Assembly: GCA_021739635.1 (NCBI GenBank)
Contig: JAIPBH010000010.1
Location: 78,474-142,473 of the forward strand
DNA: 64,000 bases
Direction: 5' to 3'
Source: Flavobacteriaceae bacterium
Lineage (GTDB): Bacteria; Bacteroidota; Bacteroidia; Flavobacteriales; Flavobacteriaceae
Shown here: positions 1-8,610 of the stretch, in pieces
Layout: the number at the start of each line of letters is the position of its first letter
Numbering within the stretch: position 1 is the first letter of the stretch
Made by a program: the position numbers and the translations under genes
The notes under the pieces: model-generated
Told to the model about the DNA's origin: nothing
What the model saw: only the letters and a program-made list of their open reading frames with translations
The model's database searches: none

Positions 1-96
1 AATAATCATCTAACATGTCAACATCTTTCGTTTGTATGTTTGCATTATTCGCATCCAACCTTGTTAGAACTGATTGTAAATTTAAGGAAATAACAT

Positions 97-176
97 CATT
101 GCGAGGAGGCACGACCAAGCAATCTGTTTAATAAAATAAGAGCAAGTATCATGAGATTACTTTGTTCCTCGCAATG
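97..176. repeat. Imperfect long inverted repeat (REP-like palindrome): CATTGCGAGGA ... TCCTCGCAATG
   Basis: Perfect 11-bp outer arms at 97-107 and 166-176. Inner arms (CAAGCAATCT / GAGATTACTTTG) are partly complementary. Resembles CATTGCGAGGA..AGCAATCT repeats common in bacterial intergenic regions. Confidence 0.6.
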
Positions 177-285
177 TTGTTGAGTTAGTAGTTGCGTTAA
201 CGATTGAACGTCATGTTTGAGCTCCCCGACCTGAGGAGGGAGCGAGTAGTGAAAGCGTGTTAAAACGCCCAAATAATTAAAAATT

Positions 286-327
286 CAAAAATCGTCAATC
301 AAAAATCGTCAATCAAAAATCGTCAAT
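286..327. repeat. Three perfect tandem copies of a 14-bp unit (CAAAAATCGTCAAT)
   Basis: Direct reading: 286-299, 300-313, 314-327, followed by a partial fourth unit CAAAAAT. Confidence 0.95.
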
Positions 328-341
328 CAAAAATAATAATG

Positions 342-349
342 TATCTTTG
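342..349 (+). promoter_or_regulatory. Bacteroidota-type -7 element (TATCTTTG) upstream of the DEAD-box helicase
   Basis: Matches the TAnnTTTG consensus; implies a 5'UTR of about 120 nt. Confidence 0.6.
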
Positions 350-380
350 CCGCTTGAAATTTGGAGACAGATTTTAAATT

Positions 381-446
381 CCTCAGAGTGAGGGTGTGTT
401 ACAAGAAGGTTAAGTTAAGTATGTCGATTCGCTTCTTATGTAACAC
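381..446 (+). promoter_or_regulatory. Structured 5' leader with two hairpins upstream of the DEAD-box RNA helicase
   Basis: CCTCA-gag-TGAGG (381-393), and GTGTTACAAGAAG (396-408) pairing with CTTCTTATGTAACAC (432-446, 2-nt bulge). Confidence 0.5.
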
Positions 447-477
447 CACATAATAACATCGAATACTTATATTAAGA

Positions 478-2379
478 ATGAACACATTCCAAGAACTGGG
501 TCTAAATGAAGACCTATTACGCGCTATTACTGATTTAGGTTTTGAAACGCCTAGTGACGTACAAAACAAAACCATCCCTATTTTACTTGAAAAAGACGTT
601 GATTTAGTTGCTTTGGCACAAACCGGAACAGGTAAAACAGCTGCTTTTGGTTTTCCGATGCTTCAAAAAATAAATGTGGATAGCAGAACTACTCAAGGCC
701 TTATTTTATCGCCAACTCGTGAGCTTTGTTTGCAAATTACCAATGAAATTAAATTGTATGGTAAATACTGTAAAGGATTAAACGTTGTTGCCATTTATGG
801 TGGCTCTAGCATTACAGACCAAGCCAGAGACGTTCAAAGAGGTGCACAAATTATTGTGGCAACTCCAGGACGAATGAAAGACATGATAAGCAGAAAACTG
901 GTTGACATCTCTAAAATTGAATATGCTGTTTTAGATGAAGCTGATGAAATGCTTAACATGGGATTTTATGAAGATATTACTGATATCTTATCATATACTC
1001 CAAAAGAAAAAAATACGTGGTTATTTTCAGCAACCATGCCTCAAGAGGTTTCAACCATTGCAAAAAAATTCATGAATAGCCCGGTAGAAATTACTGTTGG
1101 GAATAAAAATGAAAGCACCAATCAAGTAACTCATGAGTATTACTTGATAAACTCTAGAGATAGATATGACGCTTTAAAACGTTTGTCTGATGCTAATCCG
1201 GATATATTTTCTGTAGTTTTCTGTAGAACTAAACGCGATACTCAAAAAGTTGCCGAACAACTTATTGAAGATGGTTATAGTGCTGCTGCTTTACATGGTG
1301 ATTTAAGTCAGAATCAACGTGATTTAGTGATGAAATCTTTCAGAAACAAGCAAATTGAAATGCTGGTAGCTACAGATGTTGCTGCACGTGGTATTGATGT
1401 AGATGATATTACACACGTTATTAACTATCAACTTCCTGATGAAATTGAAACGTACACACATAGAAGTGGACGTACAGGTAGAGCAGGAAAAACGGGTGTT
1501 TCTATGGTTTTAGTCTCAAAAAGTGAGGTTAGAAAAATAAAAAGTATTGAGCGTATCATTAAAAAAGAATTTGTTAAAAAAGAAATTCCTGATGGTATGG
1601 AAATTTGCGAAGTGCAACTCATGTCGCTTGCAAACAAAATTCACAATACAGAAATCAATCATGAAATTGATAAATACTTAACCAGTATTAATGAATTATT
1701 TGCAGAATCTAGTAAAGAAGACTTAATCAAAAAATTCTTCTCAGTTGAATTTACACGTTTCTTTAATTATTACAAAAAAACTAAAAATTTAAATGTAGAA
1801 GGTTCTCCTTCAGACGAGAGAGAATTTTCTAAAGAATCTGACTCAACTCGCTACTTTATTAATGTTGGTAGTAAAGATGGATATGATTGGATGAGTTTAA
1901 AAGACTTCTTAAAAGATGTTTTAGAACTAGGCAGAGATGATGTATTTAAAGTGGAAGTAAAAGACAGTTTTTCATTTTTTAATACCGAAAAAGAATTAAA
2001 AGAAAAGGTACTTGCCTTTTTTACCGACTATAAACACGAAGGCCGTTTTGTAAATGTTGAAGTATCTGAAAACAGAGGTGGCGATAGAAATAGAAGCAGA
2101 AGCCGTGGACCAAGACGTGATGACAGAAGTGGCGGAGATAAAAGAGGTAGCGATAGACGTTCTTCAGGCGCTAGAAGTGATTTTGGTAACAGAAGTGATA
2201 GAAGAAGTTCGACAGGTGATTCTTCAAACCGAGGAGAACGAAGAAGTCCTTCAAGTGACTCTGGAAACCGAAGCGAAAGAAGACGCTCCGATAGTAGTCC
2301 AAAGCCAAGACGTTCAGGCAGTTCAGACTCAAAGTCATCAACTCCAAGCTTTGACAGACCAAGACGTTCAAGACGATAA
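478..2379 (+). CDS. DEAD-box ATP-dependent RNA helicase with Arg/Ser/Gly-rich C-terminal tail
   Basis: Q-motif, AQTGTGKT, PTREL, DEAD, SAT, and HRSGRTGRAGKTG motifs; basic low-complexity tail. Confidence 0.97.
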   Translation: MNTFQELGLNEDLLRAITDLGFETPSDVQNKTIPILLEKDVDLVALAQTGTGKTAAFGFPMLQKINVDSRTTQGLILSPTRELCLQITNEIKLYGKYCKGLNVVAIYGGSSITDQARDVQRGAQIIVATPGRMKDMISRKLVDISKIEYAVLDEADEMLNMGFYEDITDILSYTPKEKNTWLFSATMPQEVSTIAKKFMNSPVEITVGNKNESTNQVTHEYYLINSRDRYDALKRLSDANPDIFSVVFCRTKRDTQKVAEQLIEDGYSAAALHGDLSQNQRDLVMKSFRNKQIEMLVATDVAARGIDVDDITHVINYQLPDEIETYTHRSGRTGRAGKTGVSMVLVSKSEVRKIKSIERIIKKEFVKKEIPDGMEICEVQLMSLANKIHNTEINHEIDKYLTSINELFAESSKEDLIKKFFSVEFTRFFNYYKKTKNLNVEGSPSDEREFSKESDSTRYFINVGSKDGYDWMSLKDFLKDVLELGRDDVFKVEVKDSFSFFNTEKELKEKVLAFFTDYKHEGRFVNVEVSENRGGDRNRSRSRGPRRDDRSGGDKRGSDRRSSGARSDFGNRSDRRSSTGDSSNRGERRSPSSDSGNRSERRRSDSSPKPRRSGSSDSKSSTPSFDRPRRSRR

Positions 2380-2384
2380 TTTTT

Positions 2385-2413
2385 AAACCTCTTTGACAAA
2401 ATCAAAGAGGTTT
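2385..2413 (+). terminator. Intrinsic terminator-like hairpin
   Basis: AAACCTCTTTGA-caaaa-TCAAAGAGGTTT just after the helicase stop. Confidence 0.7.
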
Positions 2414-2493
2414 GTTAATTTTAAGTCAAAAATATGTTGATGGTATAAAAATTGGAACTTAGTTTACTATTTTTACATCTAATTAAACGTTTA

Positions 2494-3267
2494 ATGAAAA
2501 ATCAGCTCATCTTTTTTACATGTATTCTTTTTACTGCATTTTGTTTTTCTCAAGAAATAACAACGGTAAAAGGTGTTGTAATAAATAGTGCTGATGATTC
2601 ACCTCTTGAAAGTGTTAACATTGTTAATTTAAATCAAGTTTTAGGGACTTCAACCAATGCGTCTGGTGAGTTTGAAATTAAAGCAAAACCTAATGACACC
2701 TTACATTTATCATACTTAGGTTTTAAATCTATTAAAGTTAGAGTGACCAATGACTGGATGAAGTTTGGTAGCTCGAAAATTGAATTGACTGAAGTTGCTT
2801 TAGCTTTAGAAGAAATTGTTATCAATCAATTAAAACTTACTGGCTATTTAGAAGTTGACATCAAGCAAGTACCGGTAAATAATAATTACCGCTATAGTAT
2901 TTCTGGTTTACCAAGTACGGGTTATGAAGCTAGTTCTCCATCTGCAATTACTAGGGTTTTAGGTTCTATATTCAATCCGGCAGATTTTTTAAATAGGATG
3001 TTTGGTAAAAAACCAAATGAAATGCGAAAGCTTAAAAAAATGAAGCAGGATGATGAAATTAGAAACATACTTGCATCAAGATTTGACAGAGAGATGCTAA
3101 CAGCCTTACTTCAAGTTGACCGCATAGATTTAGATGAAATTGTTAGTCAGTGTAATTATTCCAAAGGATTTATTCAAACAGCTAATGATTTGCAAATATT
3201 AGATGCTATAAGTGAGTGTTATGAAGAATATAAATTATTAAGCAGAGGCAGAACTAATAGATTATAA
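2494..3267 (+). CDS. Secreted carboxypeptidase-regulatory-like (CarboxypepD_reg-like) domain protein
   Basis: Start moved to MKNQLIFFTCILFTAFCFSQ (signal peptide); VKGVVINSADDSPLESVNIVNLNQVLGTSTNASGEFEIKA is typical of CarboxypepD_reg-like. Track ORF begins at 2452. Confidence 0.8.
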   Translation: MKNQLIFFTCILFTAFCFSQEITTVKGVVINSADDSPLESVNIVNLNQVLGTSTNASGEFEIKAKPNDTLHLSYLGFKSIKVRVTNDWMKFGSSKIELTEVALALEEIVINQLKLTGYLEVDIKQVPVNNNYRYSISGLPSTGYEASSPSAITRVLGSIFNPADFLNRMFGKKPNEMRKLKKMKQDDEIRNILASRFDREMLTALLQVDRIDLDEIVSQCNYSKGFIQTANDLQILDAISECYEEYKLLSRGRTNRL

Positions 3268-3801
3268 TTATTCCTTTTCTAACAACGCTTTCAAGTTTTT
3301 TAAACCTTCTTCAAAATCTTTTCCAACTGCTTTATCCAAATCATAAAACAGCATAAAAACGTTTGAGGGAAATTCATTTTTTCCAGAAAAAATCCAAGTA
3401 ACTTTTGTTTCCATTCTTCCTAAATCTTCTGTTATAATAACAGATTGGGATTTTGATTTCCAAGGCTTAAAAAAAGTTAAGGTAGTTTCTATTTTATCAT
3501 TTTTTGAAATACTTGTTATTTCTTGCTCACCAATTCCAACATCGCTATTTCCTTGCCATTTAGCAATAAATCCAACTTCTCCATCCACTCCATAAAACTC
3601 TTGTTTCATATAGGGATCTCTCTTTTTCCATGGAGACCAATGATCTTGATTTTTAATAAGTTTTAAATAATCAAAAACAGCAAAATGAGGTTTATCAATA
3701 ACAATACTTTTGCTAATTATATAGTCATTTGGAGCTATAAAATTAAGAATAACAATTATAGCTACTATAAGCAGAGAGATTATAAAAAAAATCATTAGCA
3801 A
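3268..3801 (-). CDS. SRPBCC / polyketide cyclase-like protein
   Basis: N-terminal TM, then IDKPHFAVFDYL..HWSPWKKRDP pattern of the START-like superfamily. Confidence 0.75.
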   Translation of the reverse strand: MLMIFFIISLLIVAIIVILNFIAPNDYIISKSIVIDKPHFAVFDYLKLIKNQDHWSPWKKRDPYMKQEFYGVDGEVGFIAKWQGNSDVGIGEQEITSISKNDKIETTLTFFKPWKSKSQSVIITEDLGRMETKVTWIFSGKNEFPSNVFMLFYDLDKAVGKDFEEGLKNLKALLEKE

Positions 3802-3911
3802 TTAATTGGTTAGATAAAAATAAAAATAAAGAAATTGAATTAAATAATATACATCTTTGTTGAAATTTTCTTATATTTTTATTTCAAATATTTAAAATCT
3901 AAATAAAAAAT

Positions 3912-4595
3912 TTGGAAAAGCACTTAGTAATATTAACTGGCGCTGGTATGAGTGCTGAAAGTGGACTAAAAACCTTTAGAGATGCTAATGGTTTATGGGA
4001 AGGACATGACGTTACTGAAGTTGCTACTCCTGAAGGTTTTCAGGCGAATCCGGAATTAGTATTAGAGTTTTACAATCAAAGACGAAGACAACTACAACAA
4101 GTAAAACCAAATTCTGCACATTATGATATTGCTCAACTTGAGAAAAACTATAAAGTTTCAATAATTACCCAAAATGTTGATGATTTACACGAACGAGCTG
4201 GAAGTACAAATGTGATTCATTTGCATGGCGAATTACTTAAAGTAAGAAGTACTTTTGATGCTAAAGACATTCAAGAATGGAAAACAGATTTACTTTTAGG
4301 TAATACTTGCAAAAAAGGTTATCAACTAAGACCACATATTGTATGGTTTGGTGAAGCTGTTCCCATGATAGACGAAGCTATTGATATTTGTAACACGGCT
4401 GATATTTTACTTATTATTGGAACTTCCATGCAAGTATATCCAGCAGCCAGTTTAATACATTATGTGCCACAGGGAATTCCAATGTACTTTATTGACCCAA
4501 AACCATCTTTAGAAAGCAAGCAAAACCTGATAGTAATTTCTGAAAGTGCTACATTTGGTGTAAAACAATTTATTGAACTTACAAAAAACTTATGA
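3912..4595 (+). CDS. cobB: Sir2-family NAD-dependent protein deacylase (TTG start)
   Basis: GAGMSAESGLKTFRDANGLWEG, TQNVDDLHERAG, LHGE motifs. Confidence 0.93.
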   Translation: MEKHLVILTGAGMSAESGLKTFRDANGLWEGHDVTEVATPEGFQANPELVLEFYNQRRRQLQQVKPNSAHYDIAQLEKNYKVSIITQNVDDLHERAGSTNVIHLHGELLKVRSTFDAKDIQEWKTDLLLGNTCKKGYQLRPHIVWFGEAVPMIDEAIDICNTADILLIIGTSMQVYPAASLIHYVPQGIPMYFIDPKPSLESKQNLIVISESATFGVKQFIELTKNL

Positions 4596-5198
4596 TGCGT
4601 TTTTAAATCCTTTAGGTAAAGGTCTGTAACAATAATAATTTAACACTTCTTCAATAGCAGTTTTAAGGGCATCATTAATGGGCAAAATGGTATTACCGAG
4701 ACGAAAATCAATCTGATTGAGTTTCATATAATAATCTGTAAAAATGGGCACATATAATCCATTATTGATAGCTTCTTCAGTAGTTTTACAGCTTACACTT
4801 TGATCTTCTTTAATAATTTTGCACGTAGCAAGTCGTAATTTACCATATTTATCTTTATTGGCTGCATAGCCAAAAAGCCTGCAAATAAGTCCTCTATATT
4901 TATAATTACTACAACTTCCTTTGTGATTATCTAACATTGAAAGTGGTTGATATATATGGCAAATAGTGTTAGATGTTTCGTTTAATTCAGTAAGTGCTTT
5001 TTGAGCTAAACCATTTAAAAAAAGATGAAACGCCCAAGGCAAAAACTCCAAAGGAGAAGCTTCAATATCAGGCTTTGTGCAGCATTTTCCACAACCAGTA
5101 ATGCAATGTAAACTAGTTTGAGATTGAAATGTAGAAATTTCACCATCGAGCCGATCAAACAATTGTTCAATACGTCTCACTTTAGACCGTATAGACAT
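4590..5198 (-). CDS. YkgJ-family cysteine cluster protein
   Basis: CITGCGKCCTKPDIEASPLEF, CSNYKYRGLICRLFGY motifs. Confidence 0.85.
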   Translation of the reverse strand: MSIRSKVRRIEQLFDRLDGEISTFQSQTSLHCITGCGKCCTKPDIEASPLEFLPWAFHLFLNGLAQKALTELNETSNTICHIYQPLSMLDNHKGSCSNYKYRGLICRLFGYAANKDKYGKLRLATCKIIKEDQSVSCKTTEEAINNGLYVPIFTDYYMKLNQIDFRLGNTILPINDALKTAIEEVLNYYCYRPLPKGFKNAS

Positions 5199-5509
5199 TA
5201 CTACCTAAAGAAAGGAATCAAAATAAAGAGTATTCATATAGCATGAATTTTTTTTCAAAAGTAAGGTATTTAAACACATGTTTTATGTTGGCATAATAAT
5301 TTTTAAACTCTATTAAAAAATTGAAACTAATGGTTTAAAATAGGCTCTTTTATTATTAAAAACTCAATAAAACCCTACCTAATTTTCATTTTCTGTTATA
5401 ATTCAAAATAAGTTAATTAAATACCTTGAATCGCATCATTTTTTCTTCTAAATCATTTAATTTTAAATCTTTATAAATACTTTTTTTTATTTTTTAATTA
5501 TAAAAACTT

Positions 5510-6298
5510 ATGTGGTTACGAGTTGGTTGCGAATTAACATTTGATATTGAAGTGGCCACGCCATTTATATTAATGTTACGTCCTAGAAGTGGAGCGCAAC
5601 AATGGGTACAGCGTGATGAATATAAAATTACTCCCAATGTTCCAATTATTGAATATACGGATGATTACGGAAATCTTTGCCAAAGACTTATTGCGCCTCC
5701 AGGTCACTTTTCTGTACATACCAAAGCCGATGTAAAAATTGAGGATTACGTAAAAGTATGTCCAGAAGCGCCCTTTATAGAAATACAAAATTTACCAAGC
5801 TCCGTTTTAAGTTACTTATTGCCCAGTAGATATTGTGAATCAGATCGTTTTAATGATTTAGCTATTAGCATAACAGCCAACCAAATACCAGGTTATGATC
5901 AAGTAGCGGCTATTGAAACATGGTTACGCAACACCATTAGTTTTATACCAGGAAGCAGTGATTTTCCTATTTCTGCCGTAGAAGTCAACTTAAGGCAAAT
6001 GGGCGTTTGCCGAGATTTAGCACATTTGGGAATTGCATTATGTAGAAGTTTAAGCATTCCAGCTCGAATGGTTGTAGGTTATTTACACCATTTAAATCCA
6101 ATGGATATGCATGCTTGGTTTGAGGCTTATGTTGGTGAAAGTTGGTACACCTTTGATGCTACCCAAACAGGTGTAAAAGGAGGTTATGTTGCTATTGGTT
6201 ATGGGCATGATGCTGCAGATGTAGCTGTTTTTAACCAATTTGGTCCGGCAGTTTACCCTATCAATCAAAAAGTAACTGTGAAACGTTTAAAAGATTGA
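5510..6298 (+). CDS. Transglutaminase-like family protein
   Basis: N-terminal bacterial transglutaminase-like region; [27 protein letters not shown] catalytic Cys region and HAWFEAYV. Confidence 0.9.
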   Translation: MWLRVGCELTFDIEVATPFILMLRPRSGAQQWVQRDEYKITPNVPIIEYTDDYGNLCQRLIAPPGHFSVHTKADVKIEDYVKVCPEAPFIEIQNLPSSVLSYLLPSRYCESDRFNDLAISITANQIPGYDQVAAIETWLRNTISFIPGSSDFPISAVEVNLRQMGVCRDLAHLGIALCRSLSIPARMVVGYLHHLNPMDMHAWFEAYVGESWYTFDATQTGVKGGYVAIGYGHDAADVAVFNQFGPAVYPINQKVTVKRLKD

Positions 6299-6363
6299 TT
6301 TTTTTTGAAATGATTTAGATTCCAACAAAAACAACATTCACTAATTTTATATGTAAAAAATAC

Positions 6364-8001
6364 TTATTTCTTTAAATCAATTTGCTTTAAATTTTCAATT
6401 CTATTTCTAATTAAGAAATCATCAATAGTTTCAAAATGCTCAATAACACGTTGGTCTTTAAATTCAAATACTTTTTGTGATAAACCTTGAAGAAAATCCC
6501 TATCGTGAGATACCAAAATCAAGGTGCCATCAAAGGCTTTTAAGGCTTCTTTTAACACATCTTTCGATTTTAAATCCAAGTGATTTGTAGGCTCATCAAG
6601 AATCAATAAATTAACCGGTTCTAAAAGAAGTTTCACCATAGCCAAACGCGTTTTTTCTCCACCAGAAAGCACGCTTACTTTTTTATCAATATCGTCACCT
6701 TTAAACATAAAACCACCTAAAATAGTTTTTATTTGTGTGCGAATATCGCCTTCGGCAACCTCATCAACCGTTTGAAAAATGGTTAAGTTTTCATCTAATA
6801 ACGAAGCTTGATTTTGAGCAAAATACCCTACTTTAACATTATGACCTAAATGACATACGCCTTCTACATCAATTTCGCCCATAATAGCTTTAATCATGGT
6901 AGATTTTCCTTCACCGTTTCTACCAACAAACGACACTTTTTCGCCACGAGAAATTGACATATTAGCATTTTTAAAAACCACATGACCCTCATAAGATTTT
7001 GACAAATCTTTAACGGTAACCGGATAATCACCAGAGCGTGGTGCTGGTGGAAAACGTAGTTTTAAAGCCGACGTATCTACTTCATCAATTTCAATAATTT
7101 CCAATTTTTCAAGCATTCGCTCGCGTGAATTTACTTGATTTGTTTTAGAATACGTTCCTTTAAAACGTTCAATAAACGCCATGTTATCTGCAATAAATTT
7201 TTGCTGCTCGTTGTAGGCTTTTATTTGATGTAAACGTCTGTCTTCACGTAATTGCAAATAATGTGAGTAGTTAGCTTTATAGTCGTAAATTCTTCCCATA
7301 GTAACTTCTATGGTTCGGTTAGTGATGTTATCAATAAATGCTTTGTCATGCGAAATGACCATAACCGCTTTTGCTTTGTTTATTAAAAAATCTTCTAACC
7401 AAATAACCGATTCAATATCAATATGGTTGGTAGGCTCATCTAATAAAATTAAATCGGGTTTTTGCAATAAAATTTTAACTAATTCAATACGCATGCGGTA
7501 ACCACCACTAAATTCACTGGTTAATCTTGTAAAATCTTCGCGTTTAAAACCTAAACCTCGTAAGGCTTTTTCAACTTCAGCGTCAAAGTTAATTTCTTCG
7601 AGAGCATAATATTTTTCACCTAAATCTGAGACTTTTTCAATAATAGACATATAAGCATCAGACTCATAATCGGTTCTGGTTTCTAGCTCTTTATTAAGAC
7701 GATTCATCTCATCTCTCATTTCAAAAATATGCTTAAAAGCTTTAGAAGCTTCTTCAAAAACAGTACAATCATCTTCAGTTAATAAATGCTGTGGTAGATA
7801 TGCTATTATGTTGTCTTTAGGATACCTAATATTACCGCGTGATGGTTTTTGCTCGCCAGCAATAATTTTCATCATCGTAGATTTTCCTGCACCATTTTTA
7901 CCCATTAGGGCTATTTTATCATTCTCATTAATAGCAAAGGACACCTCACTAAAAAGTGTTTGTCCACCAAATTCTACTGCTAACGCATCAATTGAAATCA
8001 T
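6364..8001 (-). CDS. ABC-F family ATP-binding protein
   Basis: Two Walker A/B and LSGGE/FSGGY signature sets, no TM segments. Confidence 0.95.
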   Translation of the reverse strand: MISIDALAVEFGGQTLFSEVSFAINENDKIALMGKNGAGKSTMMKIIAGEQKPSRGNIRYPKDNIIAYLPQHLLTEDDCTVFEEASKAFKHIFEMRDEMNRLNKELETRTDYESDAYMSIIEKVSDLGEKYYALEEINFDAEVEKALRGLGFKREDFTRLTSEFSGGYRMRIELVKILLQKPDLILLDEPTNHIDIESVIWLEDFLINKAKAVMVISHDKAFIDNITNRTIEVTMGRIYDYKANYSHYLQLREDRRLHQIKAYNEQQKFIADNMAFIERFKGTYSKTNQVNSRERMLEKLEIIEIDEVDTSALKLRFPPAPRSGDYPVTVKDLSKSYEGHVVFKNANMSISRGEKVSFVGRNGEGKSTMIKAIMGEIDVEGVCHLGHNVKVGYFAQNQASLLDENLTIFQTVDEVAEGDIRTQIKTILGGFMFKGDDIDKKVSVLSGGEKTRLAMVKLLLEPVNLLILDEPTNHLDLKSKDVLKEALKAFDGTLILVSHDRDFLQGLSQKVFEFKDQRVIEHFETIDDFLIRNRIENLKQIDLKK

Positions 8002-8130
8002 AATTTTTTTTTAAAGCCGCAAAGCTAATAAAAAGCAGGTTAGCAAAAAGAAAATTTATATTTATAAAAACTATTCACTTTCAATACATTATAAATAGTA
8101 TCTTCGCGCCTTGTAAAAAAAATTCACCTT

Positions 8131-8577
8131 ATGAAAAGAATTAACGAATACAAGAAACTGTTTAATGTTGAAAAAGACATTGATCTTAAACAATTAAAGA
8201 CGACTTACAGAAACTTGGTAAAAGAGTGGCATCCTGATAAATTTCAAAAAGGTGATGATTTAGCTATAGAAGCAGAATTAATGAGTAGAAAAATTATAGA
8301 TGGTTATCATTTTTTGGTAAGTATTGCACCTGAAACCAAAGCGGCCAATTTAGAGGAGTACAACGAAACCATTAATACTGCCATTATAGATTGGCAACAT
8401 AAAGGCATGCTTTTAGAAGTAACCTTTTTAGATGGTAACACATATGAGTTTTTTGGCGTTAACAAAGCTTTATTTACTAAATTTTATCAATCTGGCACAT
8501 TAACACGTTTTGCAAAACGCAATATTTTCAACACTTACACTTATAGAAAAATTAAAAAAAGTGAGGTAGAGGCTTAG
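8131..8577 (+). CDS. J-domain protein fused to C-terminal KTSC-like domain
   Basis: HPD motif in LVKEWHPDKFQKGDD; C-terminal YEFFGVNKALFTKFYQSGTLTRFAKRNI resembles KTSC. Confidence 0.75.
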   Translation: MKRINEYKKLFNVEKDIDLKQLKTTYRNLVKEWHPDKFQKGDDLAIEAELMSRKIIDGYHFLVSIAPETKAANLEEYNETINTAIIDWQHKGMLLEVTFLDGNTYEFFGVNKALFTKFYQSGTLTRFAKRNIFNTYTYRKIKKSEVEA

Positions 8578-8610
8578 ACTTTTTAATTGCTGTTTTCTGT
8601 ATTCTGCATC

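Noticed and set aside
2028-2405. Minus-strand and alternate-frame ORFs (125, 110, 66 aa) over the helicase tail
   Set aside because: Low-complexity shadow ORFs produced by the RS/RG-rich coding sequence; no independent coding signal.
6364-8001. Considered the ABC-F protein as an antibiotic-resistance (ARE) factor
   Set aside because: Housekeeping-like ABC-F sequence and context; resistance role cannot be supported.
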